Source of the DNA: Biomphalaria glabrata
Taxonomy: Eukaryota > Mollusca > Gastropoda > Planorbidae
Assembly: GCF_947242115.1 (NCBI RefSeq)
Contig: NC_074715.1
Location: 26,948,376-27,012,375, forward strand
Length of the DNA stretch: 64,000 nt
Direction of reading: 5' to 3'
In this document: in pieces, positions 48,301 through 60,800 of the stretch
Position numbering within the stretch: position 1 is the first letter of the stretch
Layout: each line of letters begins with the position of its first letter
Translations under genes and position numbers: made by a program
The notes under the pieces: generated by a model
Database searches by the model: none
Told to the model about the DNA's origin: nothing
Seen by the model: only the letters and a program-made list of their open reading frames with translations

Positions 48301-51300
48301 GTACACATTGTACTAATTCACCAGCTAAATAACAACAAAGTAAAAGCTACCTACACGGCTCTATGAAATTAAAGTGTAAACAATATATGTATACACAATT
48401 GTACATACATACAAGAATTGCTTGCTTAAGAGTATAGGATTAAGATTGGGGCAAATATCTATACTCCTAATTTTTTGCATTTTACTGCACTACAGAAAAA
48501 AATTTCTAAGGTCTTTCGCATGTAGCACAATGTAATCTTTAATATTGAGTTGATAACGCGATCTTTCAGTCCTTGACATTGTTTGCTTTGTCTATTTCAA
48601 AATCTCTACCAATATTTTCACTTTTTAAAAAAGTTTTTCCTTAGGTTCCATTATATCGCCACCAAAAGTCTTCAGATAACTTTCTCTTCTTTTTCTCTTA
48701 CTGGAATTTATTGCTTCTAAAATGTAAAGAGATCTTTTAAACAATTCTTAACAAAGAGAAGATTACTGTTATTAACTTTGAGTGAGAACATTCCCAATTG
48801 TGTGTTAGCAATAGTATTTCTGTATGCTGTACTTTTAAGTATGCAGATTTCAGTAAACAAAAAACTCCTCTTACTTGTACTGTGCTATGGGCCCCACACC
48901 AATGTCAACGTTTTCACGAAATGAGGACCATCCTAGAGTTACATTGTTACAGGTTGAGGATAACAACTTTGGAGGTTCCGAAAACTTTGGTAGCCCTGAA
49001 AGCGATAATAAATTGAATTTATTCTAGATAAGGGTTAGGTTGAGCAATCTAAGTATTCTATATAGGATCACAACACTAAACTAGTCCCACAAGAACAACA
49101 CTAAACTAGTCCCACAAGAACAACACTTAACTAGGACCACATGAACAACACTAAACTAGTCCCACATGAACAACACTTAACTAGGACCACATGAACAGCA
49201 CTAAACTAGGACCACAAGAACAACACTAAACTAGGACCACAGGAACAACACTAAACTAGGACCAGAAGAACAACGCTAAACTAGGACCACAAGAACAACA
49301 CTAAATACTAAACTAGGTCTACAAGAACAACACTAAACTAGTTCCACAGCAACAGCCCTAAACTAGGACCACAAGAACAACACTAAACTAGGACCAGAAG
49401 AACAACGATAAACTAGGACCAGAAGAACAACACTAAACTAGGACCACAAGAACAACACTAAACTAGTCCCACAGGAACAACTCTAAATACTAAACTAGGA
49501 CCAGAAGAACAACACTAAACTAGGACCATAAAAACAACACTAAACTAGGACCAGAAGAACAACACTAAACTAAGGACCATAAAAACAACACTAAACTAGG
49601 ACCATAAAAACAACACTAAACTAGGACCAGAAGAACAACAATAAACACTGAACTAGGACCACAAGAACAACACTAGACAAGGACCAGAAGAACAACACTA
49701 AACTAGTCCCACAAGAACAACACTAAACTAGTCCCACAAGAACAACACTAAACTAGTCGCACGAGAACAACACTAAACTAGTCCCACAAGAACAACGCTA
49801 AACTAGTCCCACAAGAACAACACTAAACTAGTCCCACAAGAACAACGCTAAACTAGTCCCACAAGATTAACACTAAACTAGTCCCACAAGAACAACGCTA
49901 AACTAGTCCCACAAGATTAACACTAAACTAGTCCCACAAGAACAAAGCTAAACTAGTCCCACAAGAACAACACTAAACTAGATAAGGGTTAGGTTGAGCA
50001 ATCTAAGTATTCTGGATTGGATCACAACACTAAACTAGTCCCACAAGAACAACGCTAAACTAGTCCCACAAGAACAACGCTAAACTAGGACCACAAGAAC
50101 AACGCTAAACTAGTCCCACAAGAACAACACTAAACTAGTCCCACAAGAACAACGCTAAACTAGTCCCACAAGAACAACGCTAAACTAGTCCCACAAGAAC
50201 AACGCTAAACTAGGACCACAAGAACAACGCTAAACTAGGACCACAAGAACAACGCTAAACTAGGACCACAAGAACAACGCTAAACTAGAAACACATCTAG
50301 GACCACAAGAACAACACCAAACAAGGATCATAAAAACAACACTAAACTAGGACCATAAAAACAACACTAAACTAGGACCATAAAAACAACACTAAACTAG
50401 GACCATAAAAACAACACTAAACTAGGACCATAAAAACAACACTAAACTAGGACCATAAAAACAACACTAAACTAGGACCATACAAACAACACTAAACTAG
50501 GACCTGAAGAACAACACTAAACTAGGACAATAAAAACAACACTAAACTAGGACCATAAAAACAACACTAAACTAGGACCAGAAGAACAACACTAAACACT
50601 AAACTAGGACCAGAAGAACAACACTAGACTAGGACCAGAAGAACAACACTAAACACTGAACTAGTCCCACAGGAACAACACTAAACACTAAACTAGGACC
50701 ATAAAAACAACACTAAACTAGGACCAGAAGAACAACACTAAACTAGGACCATAAAAACAACACTAAACTAGGACCATAAAAACAACACTAAACTAGGACC
50801 AGAAGAACAACACTAAACACTAAACTAGGACCAGAAGAACAACACTAGACTAGGACCAGAAGAACAACACTAAACACTGAACTAGGACCAGAAGAACAAC
50901 ACTAGACTAGGACCAGAAGAACAACACTAGACTAGGACCAGAAGAACAACACTAAACTAGTCACACAAGAACAACACTAAACTAGTCCCACAAGAACAAC
51001 ACTAAACTAGTCGCACAAGAACAACACTAAACTAGTCCCACAGGAACAACACTAAATACTAAACTAGGACTATAAAAACAACACTAAACTAGGACCATAA
51101 AAACAACACTAAACTAGGACCAGAAGAACAACACTAAACACTAAACTAGGACCAGAAGAACAACACTAGACTAGGACCAGAAGAACAACACTAAACTAGT
51201 CACACAAGAACAACACTAAACTAGTCCCACAAGAACAACACTAAACTAGTCGCACAAGAACAACACTAAACTAGTCCCACAAGAACAATGCTAAACTAGT

Positions 51301-54300
51301 CCCACAAGAACAACACTAAACTAGTCGCACAAGAACAACACTAAACTAGTCCCACAAGAACAACACTAAACTAGGACCACAAGAACAACGCTAAACTAGT
51401 CCCACAAGAACAACACTAAACTAGTCCCACAAGAACAAAGCTAAACTAGTTCCACAAGAACAACACTAAACTAGTCCCACAAGAACAACGCTAAACTAGT
51501 CCCACAAGAACAACGCTAAACTAGGACCACAAGAACAACGCTAAACTAGTCCCACAAGAACAACACTAAACTAGTCCCACAAGAACAACGCTAAACTAGT
51601 CCCACAAGAACAACGCTAAACTAGTCCCACAAGAACAACGCTAAACTAGGACCACAAGAACAACGCTAAACTAGTCCCACAAGAACAACGCTAAACTAGT
51701 CCCACAAGAACAACGCTAAACTAGTCCCACAAGAACAACGCTAAACTAGGACCACAAGAACAACGCTAAACTAGGACCACAAGAACAACACTAAACTAGT
51801 CCCACAAGAACAACGCTAAACTAGGACCACAAGAACAACGCTAAACTAGGACCACAAGAACAACGCTAAACTAGAAACACATCTAGGACCACAAGAACAA
51901 CACCAAACAAGGACCATAAAAACAACACTTGACACGTGATAAGATCAAAGCGTATTGAGAAAGCTAAATACATGAAATTGCGCCAAACAAAAACAACATT
52001 GTTAAAAATATTTCTAATCGCACAGGGAACAGGCGATATGAAAGAAACCTCTATGCCCATGCAGTGTCGTAGTTTAGGTTAAAAAGGCCTTAAGATATTT
52101 GAGAAATGAAGCCCCATATAAGTCCAGATATTGTAACTACTAAATATTTCATGGAGGCCCTAATTAAATAACATAGAGGTAAATCCGGCCCTGGCACCAT
52201 ATTTGTTACATCATCGGGTGTGGGCCCCTAAATGGTCGTGGGCCCGGGTTCACTGAAACCCCTCGCGCCGTGGATGCTACGCCACTGCGCTGAATACAAA
52301 AAATTGTTTATTTGTATTTCTTGTTTTGTGTAGCTGCTCCCAACAGTACCTATGGCCATATCTAGAGTCTACTGCACATTGTGAACGTACTTCTCTGACT
52401 TCCTAGTCTATCCCATATCTAGAGTCTACTGCACATTGTGAACATACTTCTCTGACATCCTAGTCTATCCCATATCTAGAGTCTACTGCACATTGTGAAC
52501 GTACTTCTCTGACATCCTAGTCTATCCCATATCTAGAGTCTACTGCACATTGTGAACGTACTTCTCTGACATCCTAGTCTATCCCATATCTAGAGTCTAC
52601 TGCACATTGTGAACGTACTTCTCTGACATCCTAGTCTATCCCATATCTAGAGTCTACTGCACATTGTGAACGTACTTCTCTGACATCCTAGTCCATCCCA
52701 GTCATCGTGACACTGGAACGATGGGCAGCTACCTTCAACTTTGTTACATTCTTCATTGTCCTTGCAGTGGCACATTAAGCTACAATCCAAATCAAACGTC
52801 TGCTCCGGGCAAACTAAAATTCATACAACACAAGACATTATTCGGGGAAAAACTTTTATATATTTTTTTTTAAGTTTGTGTGTGTGTACATGGGATATTG
52901 TTTTTTTTTTTTTTATAAAGTGGTATGTATTTATTTTTTCTTTGTCAGACATAATTTGTATGTGCAAGTACGAATATTCAAAATTTTATATTCACATCGA
53001 TAAAAATCGTTTCTATCCAGGGGCGGACTGGCTATATGGGCATTCTGGCAAATGCCCGGTGGGCCGGTGAATGAGCCGCATGGATGCCACTAAGACTTGT
53101 ATTAAATTGTCAAAAGAATTAGAAATATTCTTGTATAAAAGGAGGAGCACTCAGGGTGTCGTAATTTACAGACTCTACAGTGTTTTAGGATTACAAACTA
53201 ACGTAATAACGTAATTTACAGACTCTACAGTGTTTTAGGATTACAAACTAACGTAATAACGTAATTTACAGACTCTACAGTGTTTTAGGATTACAAACTA
53301 ACGTAATAACGTAATTTACAGACTCTACAGTGTTTTAGGATTACAAACTAACGTAATAACGTAATTTACAGACTCTACAGTGTTTTAGGATTACAAACTA
53401 ACGTAATAACGTAATTTACAGACTCTACAGTGTTTTAGGATTACAAACTAACGTAATAACGTAATTTACAGACTCTACAGTGTTTTAGGATTACAAACTA
53501 ACGTAATAACGTAATTTACAGACTCTACAGTGTTTTAGGATTACAAACTAACGTAATAACGTAATTTACAGACTCTACAGTGTTTTAGGATTACAAACTA
53601 ACGTAATAACGTAATTTACAGACTCTACAGTGTTTTAGGATTACAAACTAACGTAATAACGTAATTTACAGACTCTACAGTGTTTTAGGATTACAAACTA
53701 ACGTAATAACGTAATTTACAGACTCTACAGTGTTTTAGGATTACAAACTAACGTAATAACGTAATTTACAGACTCTACAGTGTTTTAGGATTACAAACTA
53801 ACGTAATAACGTAATTTACAGACTCTACAGTGTTTTAGGATTACAAACTAACGTAATAACGTAATTTACAGACTCTACAGTGTTTTAGGATTACAAACTA
53901 ACGTAATAACGTAATTTACAGACTCTACAGTGTTTTAGGATTACAAACTAACGTAATAACGTAATTTACAGACTCTACAGTGTTTTAGGATTACAAACTA
54001 ACGTAATAACGTAATTTACAGACTCTACACTGTTTTAGGATTACAAACTAACGTAATAACGTAATTTACAGACTCTACAGTGTTTTAGGATTACAAACTA
54101 ACGTAATAACGTAATTTACAGACTCTACAGTGTTTTAGGATTACAAACTAACGTATTTTCCGAAATAATGTAAAAGCCTACAACCGTACACAGTGCTATT
54201 TATAGGCGATTGGTCCCTTTATAGACGCATCCGAATATATTGACACCAACGAAGTTTATAAGAAATATACGCATTGTTACTTGTTAATCGCTTAGTACGT

Positions 54301-54759
54301 AGGTCCCTATAAGGGATGAAGCCTATAAATAGCACTGTTGTGTGTGAATATCATTACATGGTTATGTTAATATAGACCTATATGGTAGCTTGGTTTTTCG
54401 TTCACTTTATAAAAGATCCAATTTCAAGTGTCATTTAATTCCAGATAGTAAAAAAAAAACAATATTGAAGTAAATTGTTATTTAGCTAACCATGCAGGCT
54501 ACCTACTAGTGTAAATGCATTATGTCACGTAAACCCAGTTTTCGTCACTGTATCAAACTTAGCAGAATGATTTTAAGGATATGCATGATGTAATTTGGCG
54601 GCCGGATTGCATAGAAATGCCAGGGACGATTTAACACCCAGTCCGCCCCTGCTTCTATCTTTAGGGAATAGTTTTATAAAGAAGAAATCAACTAAACTAA
54701 CTCGATACTATAACTAAAAAAGGTCAATTTAAGTCAACAAATATTAATTGACTCATTTA

Positions 54760-54831
<72 letters not shown>

Positions 54832-57800
54832 ATGACTCCAGATTGCGCACTGTCATTTGGCGCGACATTGTGTACCAGAGGACACGATAGAGAACAGAGG
54901 AAGGAAGATGGCCGATGATTAGCGATGTAAACAAGAAGGCCTGAGTTGTGATTCTAAGTTTGGCTGTAGATGTAGTTTATAATTGATTATTAAATGTTCT
55001 GTTTTATATCACTTTCGTTGAGGTTAATTGCTAAGTTATAGTAATCGTGTCAGAAGTGGGATCCTCAACGAAAGTGGAGAAGAAGGTCTAGATCTAGGTA
55101 TAAGACATTGAACGATTCCATTTTCGGGTAGATCAACATAAGTTTTGGTTTTAGTTGATCAACGTTTTGATACGGGATGGCGTCTAAGAAACACTTAGTC
55201 AACTGTCATTACAGGAACTTAGACAGGAACTGAAAGGGAGGGAGCTGAACGTAAGCGGCAACAAGGAGGCACTCATAGAACGTATTAGGCAAAACATCAT
55301 AGATGAAGAGCAGAATCCGGACACCTATTTGTTTGAAAAAGAACCGGATATGAGGGATCATTTTCAATCGATGCAAGAACAAATGAAGGAAGACCTGGAA
55401 TTTATTAAAGGATGAACTTAAAGACGAATTAGGTAATAAACTGAGCTCAATAGCATCCTTTGTGACCGAATGGAACAATGACATAGACAGTTTCAAACAA
55501 CAATTAAGAAATGAGGTCGCTGAATTAAGGTCCCAAATGGCGGGAGATGTTGATTCTAAAATTCAACAATTACGAAATGAAATGAAGGCGGAGCTGCAAA
55601 AGAAACAAGATGCGGGTGCCACTGTGACTGAAATGACGGGGAAGATTAAACCACCGGTGTTTGATGGCTCTGTGTCTTGGTCGGCGTATCGATTACAATT
55701 CGAGGCGGCGGCGCAAATCAACAGATGGGTTACCAGGGCAGAGAAGGCAACTGGTCTCATGTTGGCACTCAGAGGCAAGGCAGCCGAATTGTTACAGACT
55801 CTGACGGATCGGACAGACTACGGTGTCATGGTCAAAACAATGGAACTACGATACGTCAATGAACACCTGCAGGAAGATTTCAGGATGCAATTAAAGAATC
55901 GACAACAGAAAAACGGAGAGACATTACAGGAATTAGCAGCAGACGTAGAACGTTTCGCCCGTCTTGCTTACCCATCGGCAACACAGGAACTTTTGGATGT
56001 TCTGTTCACAGATGCCTTTATAGATGGAATGCGAGATTCTGAACTTAAGAAGGCCATCCGAATAAGCGGAAAATGGAAAATCAACGAAGCCCTCATCTAT
56101 GCCCTGTCCTACGAGGCGGCCGAAGTTTCAGCGAGGAACATACACTATTGTCGGACGTTAAATGTGTCGGAAGAGGAGGATCTGCCGCGGCTGATCCGAA
56201 GAATGGTGGAGAAGGCTTTAAATGAACGGGAACCTTATCAGGCCTCAAGGCGTAGTAGAAAGACTTTTCGTTGTTGGAATTGTAACACTCCAGGTCATTT
56301 AAGGAGGAATTGTAACATGTTGTTCCAAGGCCAAGGCTGTGCATCAGAACGTAAATCGCTACGACTCCACGGGTTTAGGGAGCAAGAACTGGCAACCCAG
56401 GAAATCGGAACTCCGAGAATATCCACTCCTTTCAGAGTGTTAGAGCAAAGCAGAACCTTGAGAGTGCAAGAAAAGATTGGCGTTCGTTCTTATAGGTTCC
56501 TCTTGGACACAGGGGCTACGCGGTCGATTAGTTAGACCCAGTCTGATCGGAGATCAAGAAATAATACGAGTGAATGGCTACACTCTTAAAACGGAAGGTG
56601 GCGAACTGTTACCTATATTAGGACAAATACGGCTTAGCTTTGAAATAGGAAATCAACTATTTGGTCATGATTTTCTGATCTCCAATGTTGTCGACGATTG
56701 CATCCTTGGTCTGGATTTTATGCAGGAATTCGGTTTATCTCTAAACATTGGAAGTGGAACTATACAATATGGACACATAGAGTTCCCATTGCTTGGTGTG
56801 GAAGGCGTTCAGGTGAAACGAATCGAACATACGACCATACCAAAATGGTCCAATCTGTCAGTAAACAGGTATCATAAAAGGGACAAACTGGAAGGCCGGC
56901 TACATCCTAGAAAAGCGTAGAATGAAACATCAACCAATCATTGTTGTGGCTGTACGGGTAGTTACAACGAAAGTGTTGGTGGTGGCAGGACCGTCGATGA
57001 CCATAATGACAAGTCATATGCGTCTAGCTTTCAAGATAAAGAAAGTGGCAACCTTTTCAACGATAAGCGCAGACCCGAAAATAAAACGCTAGATGAAGAA
57101 ACTAGAGGAGTGACCTATAGGCAGAATGAAACTATTGCTTTCGATGTCCTTGATATGAGTGCTTCAATGGACATGACCAAATTAGACAACGTTGGGTCTG
57201 CGTCCAATACTTCTGTTTATCTACCAGTACTAACTGCAGACAGAAATTTAATAAGAACTGTACGGGCGGCACCTCGAATGAACAATGCAAATACCAAAAA
57301 AAAAAAAAAAACATCAACAGGTCTGGACTTGACAAACGTGTGTACGTCTGCCTTCACAAAGCAGAGTAAAAGATGAATCAATTTCAGCGGAAACTGGACA
57401 CTGATAATGTGGTTAATGGACATGTGTAGAAAGGCCTACCTTCTGGAGATTGCTGAAAATTACTGTGTGTTTTATGATCTGGCCTCCAGTGGGACTATAA
57501 CTTTCTTGCCAGAACTTCATCCGCATTGACAATTCTGCAGCCCTGTCGAAAATCTGGTCATGTTCGGGACGAACATAACTAAGGAGGGGGCAGTGTTATG
57601 ACTCTACATTGTGCACTGTCATTTGGCGCGACATTGTGTACCAGAGGACACGATAGAGAACAGAGGAAGGAAGATGGCCGATGATTAGAGATGTAAACAA
57701 GGAGGCATGAGCTGTGATTCTAAGTTTGGCTCTAGATGTAGTTTATAATTGATTATTAAATGTTCTGTTTTATATCACTTTCGTTGAGGTTAATTGCTAA

Positions 57801-60800
57801 GTTATAGCAATATATATATATATATAAACTAATATTTGGGTTCAGAACTCATCTTAATTGTTACTCATATACTAAAAATTTCGTATGAAATCTAAATTTT
57901 AGAAAATAAAGTCTTTCTTAAAATAATTATGTGCAATTATATAAACTCTGTCGCCTTATTTGACTTTTTTGTTTTAAAACGTCATGTTTTCGTCTGGAAA
58001 GGGGAGAAGGTGGTAGGATGGAAACGTTAATCTTCGCGCCTTTTTATACTTTCTGCTAATGATTGCATTTAGCATTAAAGAATAGCGGGTGGGGCGACTC
58101 GATAGAAGACTTTAATTCATAGCATATATAAATTATATTCATGACAGTTTGTTATTTTTACATTTTGTAATATCTTAACTCAAACACAAAAGAAAAAGGA
58201 TTGGTTTGTCCTATGGGCGGAGGGCGATTGCATGTATCGCCCCTCCCACCTGGTACAACCCTTTTTCATTTAAATTTACTAATGATAAAATTTGAGATTG
58301 AAGTTTGTGTGCGACATAATATACAAATGGGTTCAAATATCAATATGTAGTTTATATTATATAGATATTCAACTAATTTTGTTCACAAACTATGATTTCT
58401 CCATAAAAGTAGGACAGACCCCCCTCCCTTTTTCAGAGGGCTAGAGTGGGGAGAGCAGTAGAAGCAATCACATCCTCCCCACCTCACCGAATCGGCCAAG
58501 ATACCAGAAAGGTAGCGACATAAAAATGATATAGTAATTCAACTAATTTTGTTCACTAACTATGATTTCTCCATAAAGGTAGGATCACCACCCACTCAAG
58601 GGGTTTAGGTGGGAAGGGCAGTAGATGTATTCACCCCCGCCCTACCCCACCCAATCTGCCAACAGGGGAACGACATGATATATAATTAGTGACAATATCA
58701 TTAACTCGTTTTAATCATATAGATAATTAATTGATTCTGTGAACAAGCTGTGGTTTCTACAAATAATTGGACCGCCTATCCACGCGAAAGTTTATGGTTG
58801 CGGGGGGGGGGGGGGGGGGGGGGGCGGGAGTCACTGAGTGATGCCATTGCCACCTCCCCACCCCACCAAATTGGACAACATACAAAAGGGGGGGGGCGAA
58901 ATAATCTAAAATTTTGTTGAAATATAAATAAATAGTATATATTATTAACATAACTAATAAATTCGTATATAAATTGTGTGATTTCTTTACTAAAATTCGT
59001 CCACCCCCCCCAAACGAAGGGTGAGGTCGTCCGAATGGGCGGGGGGGGGGTGGCGATCGCCCCTACCGCTTCCCCCCTGGATCTACCTGTGGGTGTGGAC
59101 CAATATTTCAATATCTTATATTATAAGAATGTAGGCCTGTTTTAATTAATATTTTCCTAGTGTGTACTTTTCAAATCATTATAGACTGGCTTACATTCGG
59201 GATCACAAATGTAACTGAGATGCTCGTCCAGACTTGGTTTGAAAGTTCTAGCAGTGTTTCCAATAGAAGCCAGTCTAATCAATCGCCACTTTCACAGGCC
59301 ATTCAACTTGATAGGGATTCAGAGGTCAGGTATGTGGGATGTATTATGGTCTACGATTGCGCCGCTTAGGTGGCCTGCATTTGCATTTCCTTTTTATATT
59401 ATTTCTAAGGTAAACAACTTTCTGTATACGTTGACTCAACTTAATGAACAAAACATTTGACTATGAAAATGTCAAGGCTAACTGGTAGCTAAAAGTCCTG
59501 ACTTTGATATTACACGACATTGAACATTAAAGAAATGAGAGGACTTGTCAACAAGACTACGTGGCAAATGACATCTCAACAAGACTACGTGGCAAATGAC
59601 ATCTCAACAAGACTACGTGGCAAATGACATCTCAACAAGACTACGTGACATATGACATCTCAACAAGAATACATGACAAATGACATCTCAACAAGACTAC
59701 GTGGCAAGTGACATATAACATCACAACAAATCTACATGACAAATGACACATAACATCTCAACAAGACTACATGACAAATGACATCTAACATTTCAAACGA
59801 CTTGTGTAAGTTATGTGTCATAAAAACGTACACTCTAGACACATTGGCAGTCCTGTTCTACCACGTTCACATTGGCCTCCAGTACATTTCCCCTGCTCAC
59901 AGAGATCATTGTTATAACAAAAACATTGATTCTGACATTCAGTCCCATAGGTTCCAACAGGACAAGTTGAAGCCCCTAAAGAAGAAAGAGAAACGTTCAT
60001 ACAAACACAAATATTAATAATAAAACGGCGCAGATGTCTAATTATACAAACTTTTCGTTAAGATTTAGATCAAAATGCAATATAACTTTGCCACCCGAAA
60101 CGTAATTTACAAGATTACACAAAGAGTTTGTGTTATGACGCAAACTCAGGCGCCCCCCCCCCCCCACTCCCACATGGGTCACAATGCAGCTAGGTTTTCA
60201 GCAAGAGAAGCTGTGAACTACAAGCTACATAATAACCACGATCCAACCTTCCTCCATACAAGATGTTATGATTGCTATCGGTCACGTACATCTAATACAA
60301 GAGCTTCTGCTTGTCGCCTGTCTGAATACGACCAACTTGGACACTGCATGATTTTCTACATATAGATCTAGACAGCAGTTGTTGTTTTCTTTTTGTATTT
60401 GCGAAATTCATAAATTTAATCCCAGTGAATGATGTTTATACTAAATCTCGTTTCCAACAATGGGCAACGTGCATTATGTCATCTTGTTGTTTCTTAAATG
60501 AAGAGAAACGTTTTCTCTTCACCATATACACAATAAAACGGTTTACTCTCATAAGACAAAATGTAGCCGTGTAGCCTAAACTTTCACTCTCATGAGACAA
60601 AATGTAGCCGTGTAGCCTAAACTTTCACTCTCATAAGACAAAATGTAGCCGTGTAGCCTAAACTTTCACTCTCATGAGACAAAATGTAGCCGTGTAGCCT
60701 AAACTTTCACTCTCATGAGACAAAAAGTAGCCGTGTAGCCTAAACTGACATGTTCATAGAACAAAAAGTAGCCGTGTAGCCTAAACTGACATGTTCATAG

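Noticed and set aside
49020-51930. CRISPR-like array
   Set aside because: Units are contiguous with no unique spacers of constant length and the DNA is animal; it is a minisatellite.
58757-59111. Proline-rich readings on the minus strand
   Set aside because: They arise from poly-G/C runs in a degenerate tandem repeat.
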